Positions 24,036 to 35,064 of a stretch of 64,000 nt of DNA are shown piece by piece; the stretch's first letter is position 1, and each line of letters begins with the position of its first letter. The stretch comes from Venturia oleaginea (taxonomy: Eukaryota; Ascomycota; Dothideomycetes; Venturiales; Venturiaceae). A model generated the notes under the pieces. It was given only the letters and a program-made list of their open reading frames with translations. It was not told where the DNA came from and did no database searches. A program made the translations under genes and the position numbers. The DNA is taken from contig JABMLP010000024.1 in the NCBI GenBank assembly GCA_013176395.1, positions 496,001 through 560,000 on the forward strand, in the 5' to 3' direction.

Positions 24036-25700
24036 CGCCTTGTACCCCCCATACCCTCACCCATCCTCCATTACATTACTCTATCTCCTAGCACACGCAC
24101 ACTCGCTTCCGACACCCCTCTTTCCACCCTCGTTAACGACTTCCGATCTTGTCCCACACTCGTTCCATTTCTTGTCTCTCTCGTTCCACTTCATTACCCT
24201 TTTCGGCCTGCCCTTCATCTCCCCACATACCCTTGGCAGATAGAGCTACGATTGGTGATTCACGTCCCGGAGCGAACCGTCAATCCGTCTCTCTATCAAG
24301 CCCTCCGCTCGGGTAGCTTCCGCAATTGGAATCGCTGCTTGTTGCGCCTCATCTGCGCTGCTAAAACAAGTCCGTTTGCTGCCTCTCCCACCATTCCATT
24401 CCCCGAGCCAGCCTATCCGTCACTGGCCTGGAGGTGGCGTAACGAGACAGGTCCCCCATATCGTCAGCCTTGTCTTCAACCCCTCAAAGAGCCTCAACAC
24501 ATCTCTCTTTCGCATGCATCTTTTGGCCCGAGACTTTGGCATCATCCACGCTAACGACCTCGGCGAATATCCTCTGCGAGGGTATTTCAGCAGTTGATTT
24601 TGCTTCTGACGCAAGTATGGAACTTCTTTCATTGCCCAATCTGTACAGCTTCCAACTAGGCTCCCTAAAGCAGGGCGGTGCCTGTGACGCGAGGTGAAGA
24701 ACATTCTTCACGTCAGCCCTTGCTGCATTACCGACCACCACTGTGATCCATCTCTTGTCCCCAGCGCCAATCCCGGCTGCAAGAAATTGGAATCGCAAAC
24801 AACCCAGTTCTTTGATCCAGGCTAATAATTCGTGGTATAGATTCAAAAGTGGGCTCGACAGAGTCACCTCATTGGCAGCCTACAGTCCGTTCCACTGTCC
24901 GCGACAACACCCCAGTCGCGTTGTTTTCAGGTAAGACTTCCACAAAAGAAACTATCCAATGCAAACTCTTCCAGATTAGCCTTCGCTGAAACCAATCTAT
25001 CGGGCTGTCATTATAGTTCCCCAAAATGCGACACACTGATCCTATCATCGTCCCTGGCTCAACCTTGGCATCCATTACTAACCTCACAAACAGATCCCTT
25101 CCCGATCGGCTCATATAGCTCTTCACCAGATCTTAAGACCTGGCCTCCCTCGTTTTGAGTCTGTTCCTCACTGTTGTGTGACTTCTACCATAGTTTGTCG
25201 TGGAGTGCAACATATTCGACTCGCATCTGAGGCCAAGAACTTCCACCTGCAAGACAGGCCGAGCACACTCCTGTCTATTCAATCTCCCAGATTAACTCGA
25301 CCAAGTTCGAGGCGTCAGCTCTATTGCCACGCGCTGCGCGGTACGCCTGTCTACATTTGAAAGCCGCCAGTAACACAGCCTCGCGCCGAGCCGTACTCGG
25401 TCTTCCGTCAAGCTGGCCTGCGTCGAAGCACGTCGATGCCGCGAGGTACGTTGGACTCATGTCTCGATTCATTGGTCATACGCCATGGTGACGGCACCAG
25501 TCAAGAACGGTTGCCTGGGTCGGGAGTCATTCGCAAGAAGGCTGCGCTAACTCGATCATTTGCAGCCTGACCTCAGCCTCAAGGCCTATCGACCACAACA
25601 CCAAAACGCTCGATTGGTGGATTGGATCTGGAAGCACTCGCGCAAAGGATCCGACCACGGCTGTCTGGACGCCGGTGGTACTTCGGTCTTCCACTTGTCC
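24036..25700 (+). promoter_or_regulatory. Probable promoter and long leader of medA
   Basis: From about 24036 to 24240 the plus strand is strongly pyrimidine-rich (ccccccataccctcaccc; ctccattacattactc), typical of fungal core promoters near the transcription start. Between there and the medA start codon at 25701 lie about 1.5 kb with many upstream ATGs and no convincing gene. Long leaders with upstream reading frames are common for fungal developmental regulators. This is inference from composition and position. Confidence 0.4.
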
Positions 25701-27923
25701 ATGTCGGGTTACGAGAAGCCGCAGGACTCGAATGTGTACGGTATGTGTGTGCAGTGGCTCATCTGACAGCTACGTCAAGGCTTAGCGTACATGACACCGC
25801 CGGATCGTCCCGTTTGAAGCGCATGTTCAAGAACTGACACGATTTCCAGGTTATACGCCCGCACGTTCAAGTCAGGAGCAATGGCTACCCCGGCCTCACA
25901 CAACCTTCTTTCGACCCGCAATTCCCAAGCACTCAAGCAAATACACCCCAAGCTGCTTCTTCAACGCACCAGATGCCTTTCTTGGGCCAGCCCTTCGAGC
26001 CGCGTGATACAGCCTTCCAAGCTGCCCCTTCAGCACCTCTTATTGATACAAGGTCCCGTTCCTCTCCGGAAATCACTTCTACCGGACCATTCAGTGGCAT
26101 AGCTAGTGAAATTTTCCGCCTGAAATTCCGCAGTCTGATCGACTACACTGGCCAGAACGTTTCCTTCTTCCTCATGTTCGGCGGTGCTGAAAGCAAAGCG
26201 ACCTTGACCAAGAACTACCATCTCGATCCATACTACCACTACACGCTCGAAGCACAGATTCCAAGTTTTGCAAGCACAAAGGCTTCTGAAGGTACCATGC
26301 CGTTCCTTCTCGAAGTCTTGGGCGAAAACAGCCAACCAATGACTATGAAAACGCTTGAGAACTTTACCTATCTCGACTTGTCGCCATTCAGCAGCTATTC
26401 TCCCTCGCTGCAGCAAAAGAAACGAAAGTACGAGGACGACTCCACAGGCTACGGACAATTAGCTCCCAAACGGGTTGCCAGCCAGCCTGTGCAGACGCGA
26501 CCTTCGATGTATCCGGCAAACCCGGATTCGATCATGTACAGCAACAACTACGAGTCTGGGCTCTATTCTCTCCCAAGCGTTTACGATCGCCCGCTTGCTC
26601 AGCCGCGATCGTACATGCAACCGATCGCTCAAAAGCCTAACTACCAGTACTCCCAGAGCCCACATGCTCATGGCTCCATGGCAGAGCGAACTCCAAGCGT
26701 GGGTGCCTACAGTTCCTATTCCAACGTCCGTCATTCCAGCCAAAGTCCACAGATGCCCAACACTCCGCGGACGTCCCTTACTCACATTGAAGCGGCCACG
26801 AGCGTGAATCCTCCTCCTCTAATCCGAACTTCGATTTTACAGCCTCAAGCAACATCTACAGTTCGCAACCCATCTTTCAATCCGCACTCGCTGTTCAACA
26901 GTTCCAAGGCCGAGATTGACATCCAGGGCGACCTGCAGGCCATGTGCGATGGATGGACGGAAGAGGAGTTGAAAGCAAAGCGACGGCTCGTGGAGTTCCA
27001 ACGGTCTCAAGAGGGCAACGTCATCACCACGTCCTTCCGGCCAGTCACCATTGAGGAGCGCACGCCAAACAGTCCTTGCATCAGTTGCATTTGGTGGGAG
27101 GAGCAGAATCGGTACTACGTGACCAGCGTCGACACTATTCAGCTGCTCGAGTCCTTGGTCGGCCTCCGGTTCACCGTCGAAGAGAAGAACCGCATCAGGC
27201 GCAACCTGGAAGGATACAAGCCGATGACCATTTCCAAGCAGAAGGAGGATTGCGAGAGCTTCTTCAGACTGATCATGGGGTTTCCCAACCCTAAACCCAG
27301 GAACATTGAGAAAGACGTGAAGGTATTTCTCTGGTCAAACCTGGACACGGCGCTGCAGAAGATCATCGGCAAATACGTGAGTTACACTGGTCGAGACTGT
27401 GGATGCCTGTGGTGCTAACGCGATACAGTCTGCGAGTTATTCAAGCACGATGGCGATTTTGCCAACCTCGATCAACGGTGGGTATGGCAGCTCGGTATCC
27501 GAAACTGCTTCTCTCTATCCAACCGCATCACCTCAATCGGCCACCAGCTCCATAGGACCCCACTCATACAATCAGAGCATGACCTCAACAGCCATGGTGT
27601 CCACCCTCTCAGGCCACATCGGCCTGGAGGTCACGGCAGGGGCATACGACCCGCCGCGCCATCTTGCCCATTCGCACTCCACCATGGGACATTGGCAAAC
27701 TCCTTACCCACCTGTGTCGGGAATATCACAGTATGCCACCGGACCCTCACCTTCTGGTCGATCCTCGTGGGAAATGCATCCCTACACCGAACATGGGACC
27801 CCTGGAACGGCTGAGACCGCACAACGCGTCCAATACTATCCGGGCGAAGCGCCATCTGAGCATCTCCACTCTCCAGGCTCGAAGCCTTATCCACCACACA
27901 GTCAGCCGACCTCACGCATTTGA
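25701..27923 (+). CDS. medA: Medusa/MedA-type developmental transcription regulator, with a probable frame break near its N-terminus
   Basis: MedA (Acr1, Ren1, acon-3 in other fungi) is a nuclear regulator of conidiophore development and, in pathogens, adhesion and virulence. The main exon to 27376 and the last exon 27429-27923 join in phase over a 52-bp intron. The protein carries a conserved early block (IASEIFRLKFRSLIDYTGQ), an NLS-like QQKKRKYEDD, a long Ser/Pro/Tyr/Gln linker and the C-terminal family domain (ITTSFRPVTIEERTPNSPC, RFTVEEKNRIRRNLEGYKP, FPNPKPRNIEKDVKVF). The first exon is probably 25701-25740 (MSGYEKPQDSNVY). The best acceptor, at 25849 with a ctgac branch 11-15 bp upstream, leads into GYTPARSSQEQ, but the frame must then change near 25880 to reach NGYPGLTQPSFDPQF. 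An acceptor at 25871 would avoid this. The start is therefore less certain than the rest. Confidence 0.88.
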
Positions 27924-30900
27924 GCAAACCCAACCTGGTTGGTATGTAATGCAGTACGACACCCTTTATGCACAAGTCATGCGCTACATGATTCGCGTAC
28001 CCTCGACCAGCATTAGCGTCGTTTCTTGCAACCACCACACTCAACCTTCTTGGATTACACCGGACTCCATCCTCAAGTGCTCGAAATTGACATTCGATAG
28101 TCCACCGTCGTTGCGTATCTCTAACATGCGCACGCTGCACCTCGTCATCCATACCCTGCACGCATTTCGCATTATTCTTAACGGCCGATCCATTATACCC
28201 CGATTTCTCTTTGTCCTACGCGGTTTTCTTCACCCTTGGTACTGGCGATACATGGAGTACTCTCTCACGAGATGCGCATCCCTGGACACGAAAGCGGCCA
28301 GGGAACTCAGACAGAACCTACACTATATTTCAGGAATTATTACAGGCTTTGTCGTTTCTTTGCTCTCTTCCTCACACATGTTTGGCGGTTGTCATCTGCG
28401 CACTCTGCACACCCTGCAACTTCTTTTCAATGATGTATTACCACATGACTATTATTTCCAGACTAGTTTCATTTGTTTTTATGTTTGTACTTTCATCAAT
28501 ATACACCATACGGCGTATACGGCACTGTTCCCATTGCGACAGCGCCGATGGGAGGGTTTATCTCGTGGGGGGACGAGATGGGTGGCTATAATAGATCATG
28601 GGCATGGATGGCACGATCACGGGGCGTCATTACAACAGTATTTGGCTTTGGATGGGAGACGCACACATTTCTTATCTTATTCTATACTGGTCTTATTTGT
28701 CGGGAATGGGGTATGTGTTATGTGGGTATATGTTATGTGGATGGCTGCAATGATACACGCTTTTTTATTCAGTTCTTGGACATGTATGATTAACGGTTTT
28801 GAGGCTTACACTCCTCTAGAAAGCTTTAATCGAATGACAGTAATACTTCATCGATACTTACTGTATACACACCTCCCATCCATGATTGTCCCATCCAAAC
28901 AAACTCCAGTTCAATTGGGCAGTCAAGGAACGATGTCGCCAGATATCTGGCAGCCTAATTCACACAGATGGCCTGGATCTTATCGATATCTGTCTCGGAT
29001 TGGAAGGAAGATAGACCCTTATGCACTTGCACGAGGTAGATTGGTACGCCTGTGCGATTACCCTTTCCATCCATCGCTTAGCGATTCAGTCATATGCCGT
29101 CTTCCTCGGAGTCATCTTCTCCGTCCACCCAGCCTTGATTGCGGTTGCGACCTACATGACACCTGACTGCGCCCCAAAAGCGTGCGAGTGCGGTTACAGC
29201 CACGCACACGCAACCCTCCCTCAGCTTACTCCTTAAATCCAGATGACCGTTTTATCCAATGCAAAACCCAGATTCAGATGACTTTCTTCAACAGAGATTC
29301 AGATGACCAGATTTTCCAGTATTCAATTGACTAGATGACTCTTTTTGGGGGGGCTTCAGAAGACTTCCTTCCATCCCAGATCTAGATCAAGTAAAGATCA
29401 ACACATGTCCAATCGCCCCTCCAAACCCCCCAAGCCGCCTCCCCCCCCCAAAAAAAAGAAAAACCTAAAAACTAATGCGAACGCTGATCAGCGGCATCCA
29501 TTGATCCCGCCCACGAGATCAAACATCCACCCATCTCATTTCTCTCAGACCACCATCAGGCCTCCGCCGCGACAAATAATAACTACACCGCACTGCGCAT
29601 CTCGCTATCCTTGAGGGCGAGGAAAATCATTTGGCCAGGGAAGGCTCATTGATGCATTGGCGCACTGGAAGAAAGATACAAGCAAGCCCCGATAGGACCG
29701 AAGACGCACCGACCCGTTTCGAGGCCGCCGTGCGGCTGATAATATAACGATATACTGGTTCTGAAGGAACGATTCTCGCATATAGCATGAAGCCTATCCT
29801 ATTTCCAGATATCTCGATTTTGTCTCGTGGGGGTTGGGGGTTGGTTTGAATCAAGTATACTAGCAAGCAGACTTTTTAGCCGGGGCAAAGTCAAACAAAC
29901 CAACAATTTCCTACCTTCTAACTAGGAAATTCGAGAACCCCCAAACTAAGAAGTTTATGTAGTAAGACCTACGTGCTTCGCACAACCTAAAAACTTCCTT
30001 ATCGAGGCGGTCCGGAGCACGGCGACGGCGACGGCCTGGAGGCCGCACTGGGATATGTTGGATTTTTCACCCCCTGTATCTACCCACCCCCATCAAGCAT
30101 AATCAAGCGGCTTTAGAGACCACCAAAGACAGCTTCGGTAGTTTCTAAAGTCGAAAACGTCCTTGAAGAGTGAGATGTTAAGAGTTTTCATTGGTGGTCC
30201 CACCGACCCCGGTCACGATCTGCTAACATACTTGAATCGAGTCGACGGGGTTGCCTCGTTGCGGGTCGTGTTTATAACTTGTGCTTGTTGTTTTGATGTA
30301 ATTATGTATTGGAGGAGGAGGATAGAGGCTGTAAAATTGTTTTTTCGTGCATAGGTCGTTGCGGATGGGGAATGATGCCTGGTCTGTTTTGAGATAGCCT
30401 GGTGGATGTAGTTTGGACCGGATTAGGCTATCTGTACCGAAATATTCAAGTTGAGAGAACGAGAAAATAATACAGATCTAGCTCGGTAGCCATCGATTCT
30501 CACCAGTATCATCTGCTCAACCTTCTGATAAAAGTTGAGCACAATCAAGTGCCAAAGTTTGTAGTGTCTAAAAAGGGCCCGGGCAGTGAAATGGTAATGG
30601 TGCACAATCATCTCTATCTGACAAGAATACCAAGGCAAAATATCCAGTCAATTTGAATGATGACTGAATCGAAATATCCCCCAAACAAATCTGCAAAGGC
30701 GATGTCAATGCGCACGGAAAATACAATATAGGCGACACTCCGCCCGATCAGGCTGTTGCACACGACTTCGAAAATATCTGAATAATTAATTATAATTTGA
30801 TTTGATAGATCAAGCCTGTCAATTAGACTCCCATTTCATAAACCCCATCACCAACACCTAATGCCCTCGAGTATCACAAGAGCTGGAATTGAAAGAACTT

Positions 30901-31212
30901 TAGTGAGAAGAGGACGCAAGTGATATCAAAGCTTTTGCTCATTCACAAAAATGGGGTAACTATTAAAGTAAACCCACCACCACCAATCTATATACACTCA
31001 AGGCATTAGCCGAGCAAATGATGGAAAAAGGGTATCAAAGAAAAGGATCATCCAACCACAGATACACCCACCCCTCACATACACCAACCCAGCTCTTTTG
31101 ACCTCGCGAAATTTTCGTGAATAATCCCAGTATTACCGGATACTAAGATTCCAAAAAAATAAATCGTGTAATCATTTCCCACTCACTCCATCACAGTCGC
31201 AGGAGTTGCAGC
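27924..31212. other. Downstream of medA: long open frame but no recognised gene
   Basis: The first 1.24 kb is open in a single plus frame, the continuation of one that begins inside the medA tail (see findings). Its translation is hydrophobic and His/Leu-rich with no domain. From about 29.2 to 31.2 kb only short frames occur. There is a G7 run at 29347 and a C8 run directly followed by an A8 run near 29443. Nothing else is recognisable. The region should contain the medA 3' untranslated part. Confidence 0.45.
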
Positions 31213-33388
31213 TTAAAAAGCAACGCCGACACGATCTGGCATGCCCAGTGGGCCGAGTGTCTCCTTGTCGTTACTTCCCGTGTTCGGATTGGAATCAACC
31301 TCCTCGTAAGCGGGTGGTCCCATTGCCTGTACCAAGACAGATCCATTGGAAAGCGTGGTATCAATACTCAAGCCTCTCTTCAACGCACCCATGCGTCGCA
31401 AAGACTTAGGCGTCTTCGAGATACTCGGTTGCGATGGTGGGAAAGACTCATCAGGTGTTGTTGGAGCGCCGAACATGGATCCAGCAAGAGTGGTGGCTAG
31501 GGTAGCAGTTGAATTAGGGTAAGGTGAGGAGGCGCGGGTAGACAGAGAAGAGCGGTAGGAGTCAGAGAGCGCAGATGAGAGAGATGAAGAGTTGCGGATG
31601 TGACCGCCTTGAGCGTTCTGGATTAACCCTGGGGATGAGGCTGATGGTGTCATTTGGTAGAAAGTCTGTGACGTGGGTGTTGCGGGAGAAGCTGGCATGG
31701 AGCGTCTAAACCAGGTAGAGAGGCGAGACTTTGTGGAGGTTTTGCTATCAGCGACTGCGGTCGAGCTTGAGTTGCTCAAAGGGGCTGACGAGTTGGAGGT
31801 AGCGAGGCGGAGAGCTGGGAGGGGACACTGGCTCATGGGTTTGATTGCTGAGGTCACGCCGGGGCTTGGGACAGCTGGCATGGGCTTATCGGTGTAGGAA
31901 ATACTGAAAGCGGATCCGATCTCTGAGAGGGTCGAGCTTCTTGCTCTCAGCCTCATGCTGGGCGCAATGGCTGGCACGTGCGATGTTGGTGAAAGTGGTG
32001 CAGAATCCATGGAACCACGAGCGCCCATGATCTCTTTCACTCTCTTCTGCTCGACAATAGTATTCAACTCTCTGATGGCGTCATCGATCGTGTCATTCTT
32101 CGAGCGGCGTAGACTTCCATTTCTGGTCGTGCTATCGAGGCTAATCTTTGAGCGGCTACGAATGAGCGAGAACGGAGAAGGACTCCTCATACGGACTGGG
32201 GGGCTGATGATACCGTTGCGAGAGCTCCATGGGCGGGGCAGACCTGGCATATCTTCCTGAAATTGACTATGATCCAATGTTGGACTTCGATCTTCATCGA
32301 TAGTAGCTAGATCTTGAATGTCTCGCGCGGAATCCATGGTGTCACGGCAAATAACGGGACCCGGACCGCCACCCATAGACAAGAAAGGTTCCGATAAAAT
32401 GTCCCTTCGAGAATTTTGTGTAGTAGAGATTGACAGCGGCTTCCTTCGAAACTCGTTGGGAGGCTCGGAGTTATCCATAGTTTCGCGACGCAGGATGGCT
32501 GACTGCGGTCGTTGGAGGCTGCCAGTGGGTAACTTGGAGGTCCATTGCTCCGAGTTGAAATCAGGCAACGGCGAAATACGTCCAGCGGGCATACAAATGC
32601 TCAACTCGAGCGGTCTAAAGCATCGTCTGGCAACAGGCATTGGCTCCGTTGGCTCTGTGACCCGTCTGAAATCCATTGGTGCACTGATGTTTGGCCTCGA
32701 TTTCGCCTGTGAATGTGAAGTCCATGGCCGGGATAGTTTCGCAAAGCTCGTACTTCGTGGACGGTTGTCATTTAAGACATCCCAGCTAAGTCGCTGAGAT
32801 ATTCTGTGACGGACTAGATGTTGAGGCTCAAATCGTGGTGCTGGAACGAGTTGTGGTTGATCGAAGGTGAGGGTCATATCACGCTCTGTTAACAAGTTAG
32901 CAATATGTTTCGCAACAACATGATGAACTAATTGTACGGCAGCTATCCAACTCGGTGCTTGGGCCGGTGTGAGACACTTCATCGGTACCCCATGGAGGGC
33001 AGGCGATAGAGTTACAAAGCACCATGGTGTGGTCTTTGTGTTCGCTTCATTCGTGGAGTTGGTGATAGTGTGAGAAGGCACCCGGGTGGGAAGAAGTGAA
33101 GCCCTCACTTAGTCGCCAATGTGAATGAGTATACATCTGTACATACGCGCTGGCTAATGCAGATCTACTGCAGGCACTCGCATAACAGCCTGCAGGCAGC
33201 CAGCAAGTCACTCGGAGGCAGTGCCAATGTAGCAACTGTACCTGAACAACGATAACAAAAACGTCAATTGACTTACCTTCGCTTAGGCTCCGCTGGAAAG
33301 CTGCCCGCTCACGGTGCGACGACGTAGATAGGCCGCAACACCATCCCATCGATCGCTCCTTCCTATCGAGATCCTGAGTATACTCCAT
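31213..33388 (-). CDS. Ser-rich fungal protein of unknown function with possible lipid-anchored N-terminus
   Basis: I do not recognise the family. Exon 33277-33388 (MEYTQDLDRKERSMGWCCG) joins exon 31213-32885 in phase, giving 594 residues. The donor is gtaagt and the acceptor lies after gctaacttgttaacag. The 391-bp intron is long for this genome and may hide another exon or a retained segment. After MTLTFDQPQLVPAPRFEPQH the protein is mostly disordered, rich in Ser, Arg, Pro and Thr, with many phosphorylation-like SPS, RSRS and TPTS runs. One helical part is visible (DAIRELNTIVEQKRVKEIMGARG). If translation starts at the second ATG (33349), the N-terminus is MGWCCGLS, as in myristoylated and palmitoylated proteins. 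Coding status is well supported by more than 1.6 kb of open frame; the N-terminal model is tentative. Confidence 0.72.
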
Positions 33389-35064
33389 GTCTCTTATATA
33401 CTTTGCATTTCCATGCAGAACAGACGTTTCTATGCACCCTGCTCAACCAAAAAGGCAAATCCCGAGTGAGACACAGAAAGAGGAGAGAAGTGAGGTTGTT
33501 GAAACGAAGGCAAAAAGAATGACAAAGGTTAGGAAGCAACCTGCGCTCAAGAAAGATAGCACACTCCCAAATCCAGTCGGAGAAAATGTGTTGGCACCTG
33601 AGAATGCAGAGGAGGAGGTGAAATGGTATAGCAGATGGAAAGGTCTCTTTCGAAAATATGCAGCGAGAAGGACGGAAACATCCACAGCGGCAACAAGCTG
33701 TACTTCTGGCTCTCTACATGATCCGGGCTTGCCAACAAACCTGTTCGCACGGCTCGAGCTTCAATTGTTCCCATCCATTTCGCAGCAGAAGCGCCGATAC
33801 TATTGGAACGGCAGATGTGTGAGAAGTTGGAGTAAGTAGAGGGATGCGCAAAACAGTGAACCAACCAGGTTGCGCAGACGGCCTTTTCTGCCACAGGCTC
33901 ATGCAGCTGTAACCGCGCACGCCATCCTCAAGTGGTTGATCGCGCCTTCGAGTCCGAGGCGATGGCATCTCGAATTTGAAGGAGTGGCTCCCCGTCATCC
34001 AATGCTATTGCCATTCCAAATCGCAGGCGGAACAGTTTGGGTGTTTATTCGGTGTTAGAGGAGCTTGAAGAAATTGCCTCTGGAGTCTGGCACCCTGTCA
34101 TTCTCCAGCCCCAATCTTTTGGGGCGGGAGTGCTAACTGTATAAGGAAGTGTGGCTTGCATCGCCAAACCTTAGCCTTGCATGAAGCTGTATCTGAAAAA
34201 ACTCTACAGGCCTCGAGTCGAGTCCTGTTTAATACTGATCATCATTCTCGCAACACTCTTCTTGATCGATTCTTAAAAGGTTCCTGGCAACTTCTTTCTC
34301 GACGATTGCCAAAATCTATCAACTTCGAAGTCGGTTTCAGCACGCCAGCCTTCTTCTCAAAACCAGAGAATCCTTGCAGTATCTTTAAACACTGTCTAAA
34401 GAACGTTGTCAAGACAATTGGTTGAAAACGCAAGCTGCACAGTAGTATCCCGGAAAATTCCAGCCGACTGGGAAGAGACCATACTATCACAAGACCTCCA
34501 CATCCTATCCCCAAACCTCCACTAGATCGACAAACAATCAATTTGAATTGTCCAGGAGATCCACTCAAGCAGCGATATCGCCTCTCATACCCATCCCAAT
34601 CATCTCCACCAACAAATCCTTTTACCCCAGCTCTTCAATTGCACCCCCACCTCGAGTAAACCTCGATTATCCTTTCACCCAAATAACGACCGATACGTAA
34701 TATCTCGAATCGCTCCTATACAGTTGATATCAATTCCTAATATTACAACCTCACCTACATCAATACAAATACAACCTTTGACAAAATTTGAAATCCCATC
34801 TCATAAGGATGGTTCAAGGAATCGTCCAAATCACTCCACGTACGAATTCACCAATAGTGCATTTGAAAAGACCATGTCGCCCACAGAGTAGGACTTGATG
34901 GTAGTAGAATCTGAAGCACGGTATGAGCACAGGTACAGTACCATAAACGCCCACGCTAACCAATTGCTGTACAAATGCCAATTTTGCAGCAGTTGCGCAA
35001 AACAAATTCTGCCCCATGCGGCCGCACATGTGGCACGAGCTCTGACAGGCCAGATCTGTGTCCT
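33389..35064. other. Intergenic with one weak open frame
   Basis: A plus-strand frame begins at 33387, overlapping the start codon of the minus-strand gene, and runs 150 codons to 33839. Its product is Lys/Glu-rich (KEERSEVVETKAKR; VKWYSRWKGLFRKY). It has a possible gtaagt donor near its end, but no domain, so I do not call it. From 34.1 to 35.06 kb there is only the 3' end of the TMEM184 gene and short frames. Confidence 0.4.

Noticed and set aside
24024..24554. 176-codon plus-strand frame at the start of the presumed medA leader
   Set aside because: Composition follows the pyrimidine-rich DNA (Pro, Leu, Ser, Thr); no domain. More likely an upstream frame in the leader.
33387..33839. 150-codon plus-strand frame next to the Ser-rich gene
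   Set aside because: Its start overlaps the opposite gene's start codon and no domain is seen; it could be leader sequence. Kept as a note only.
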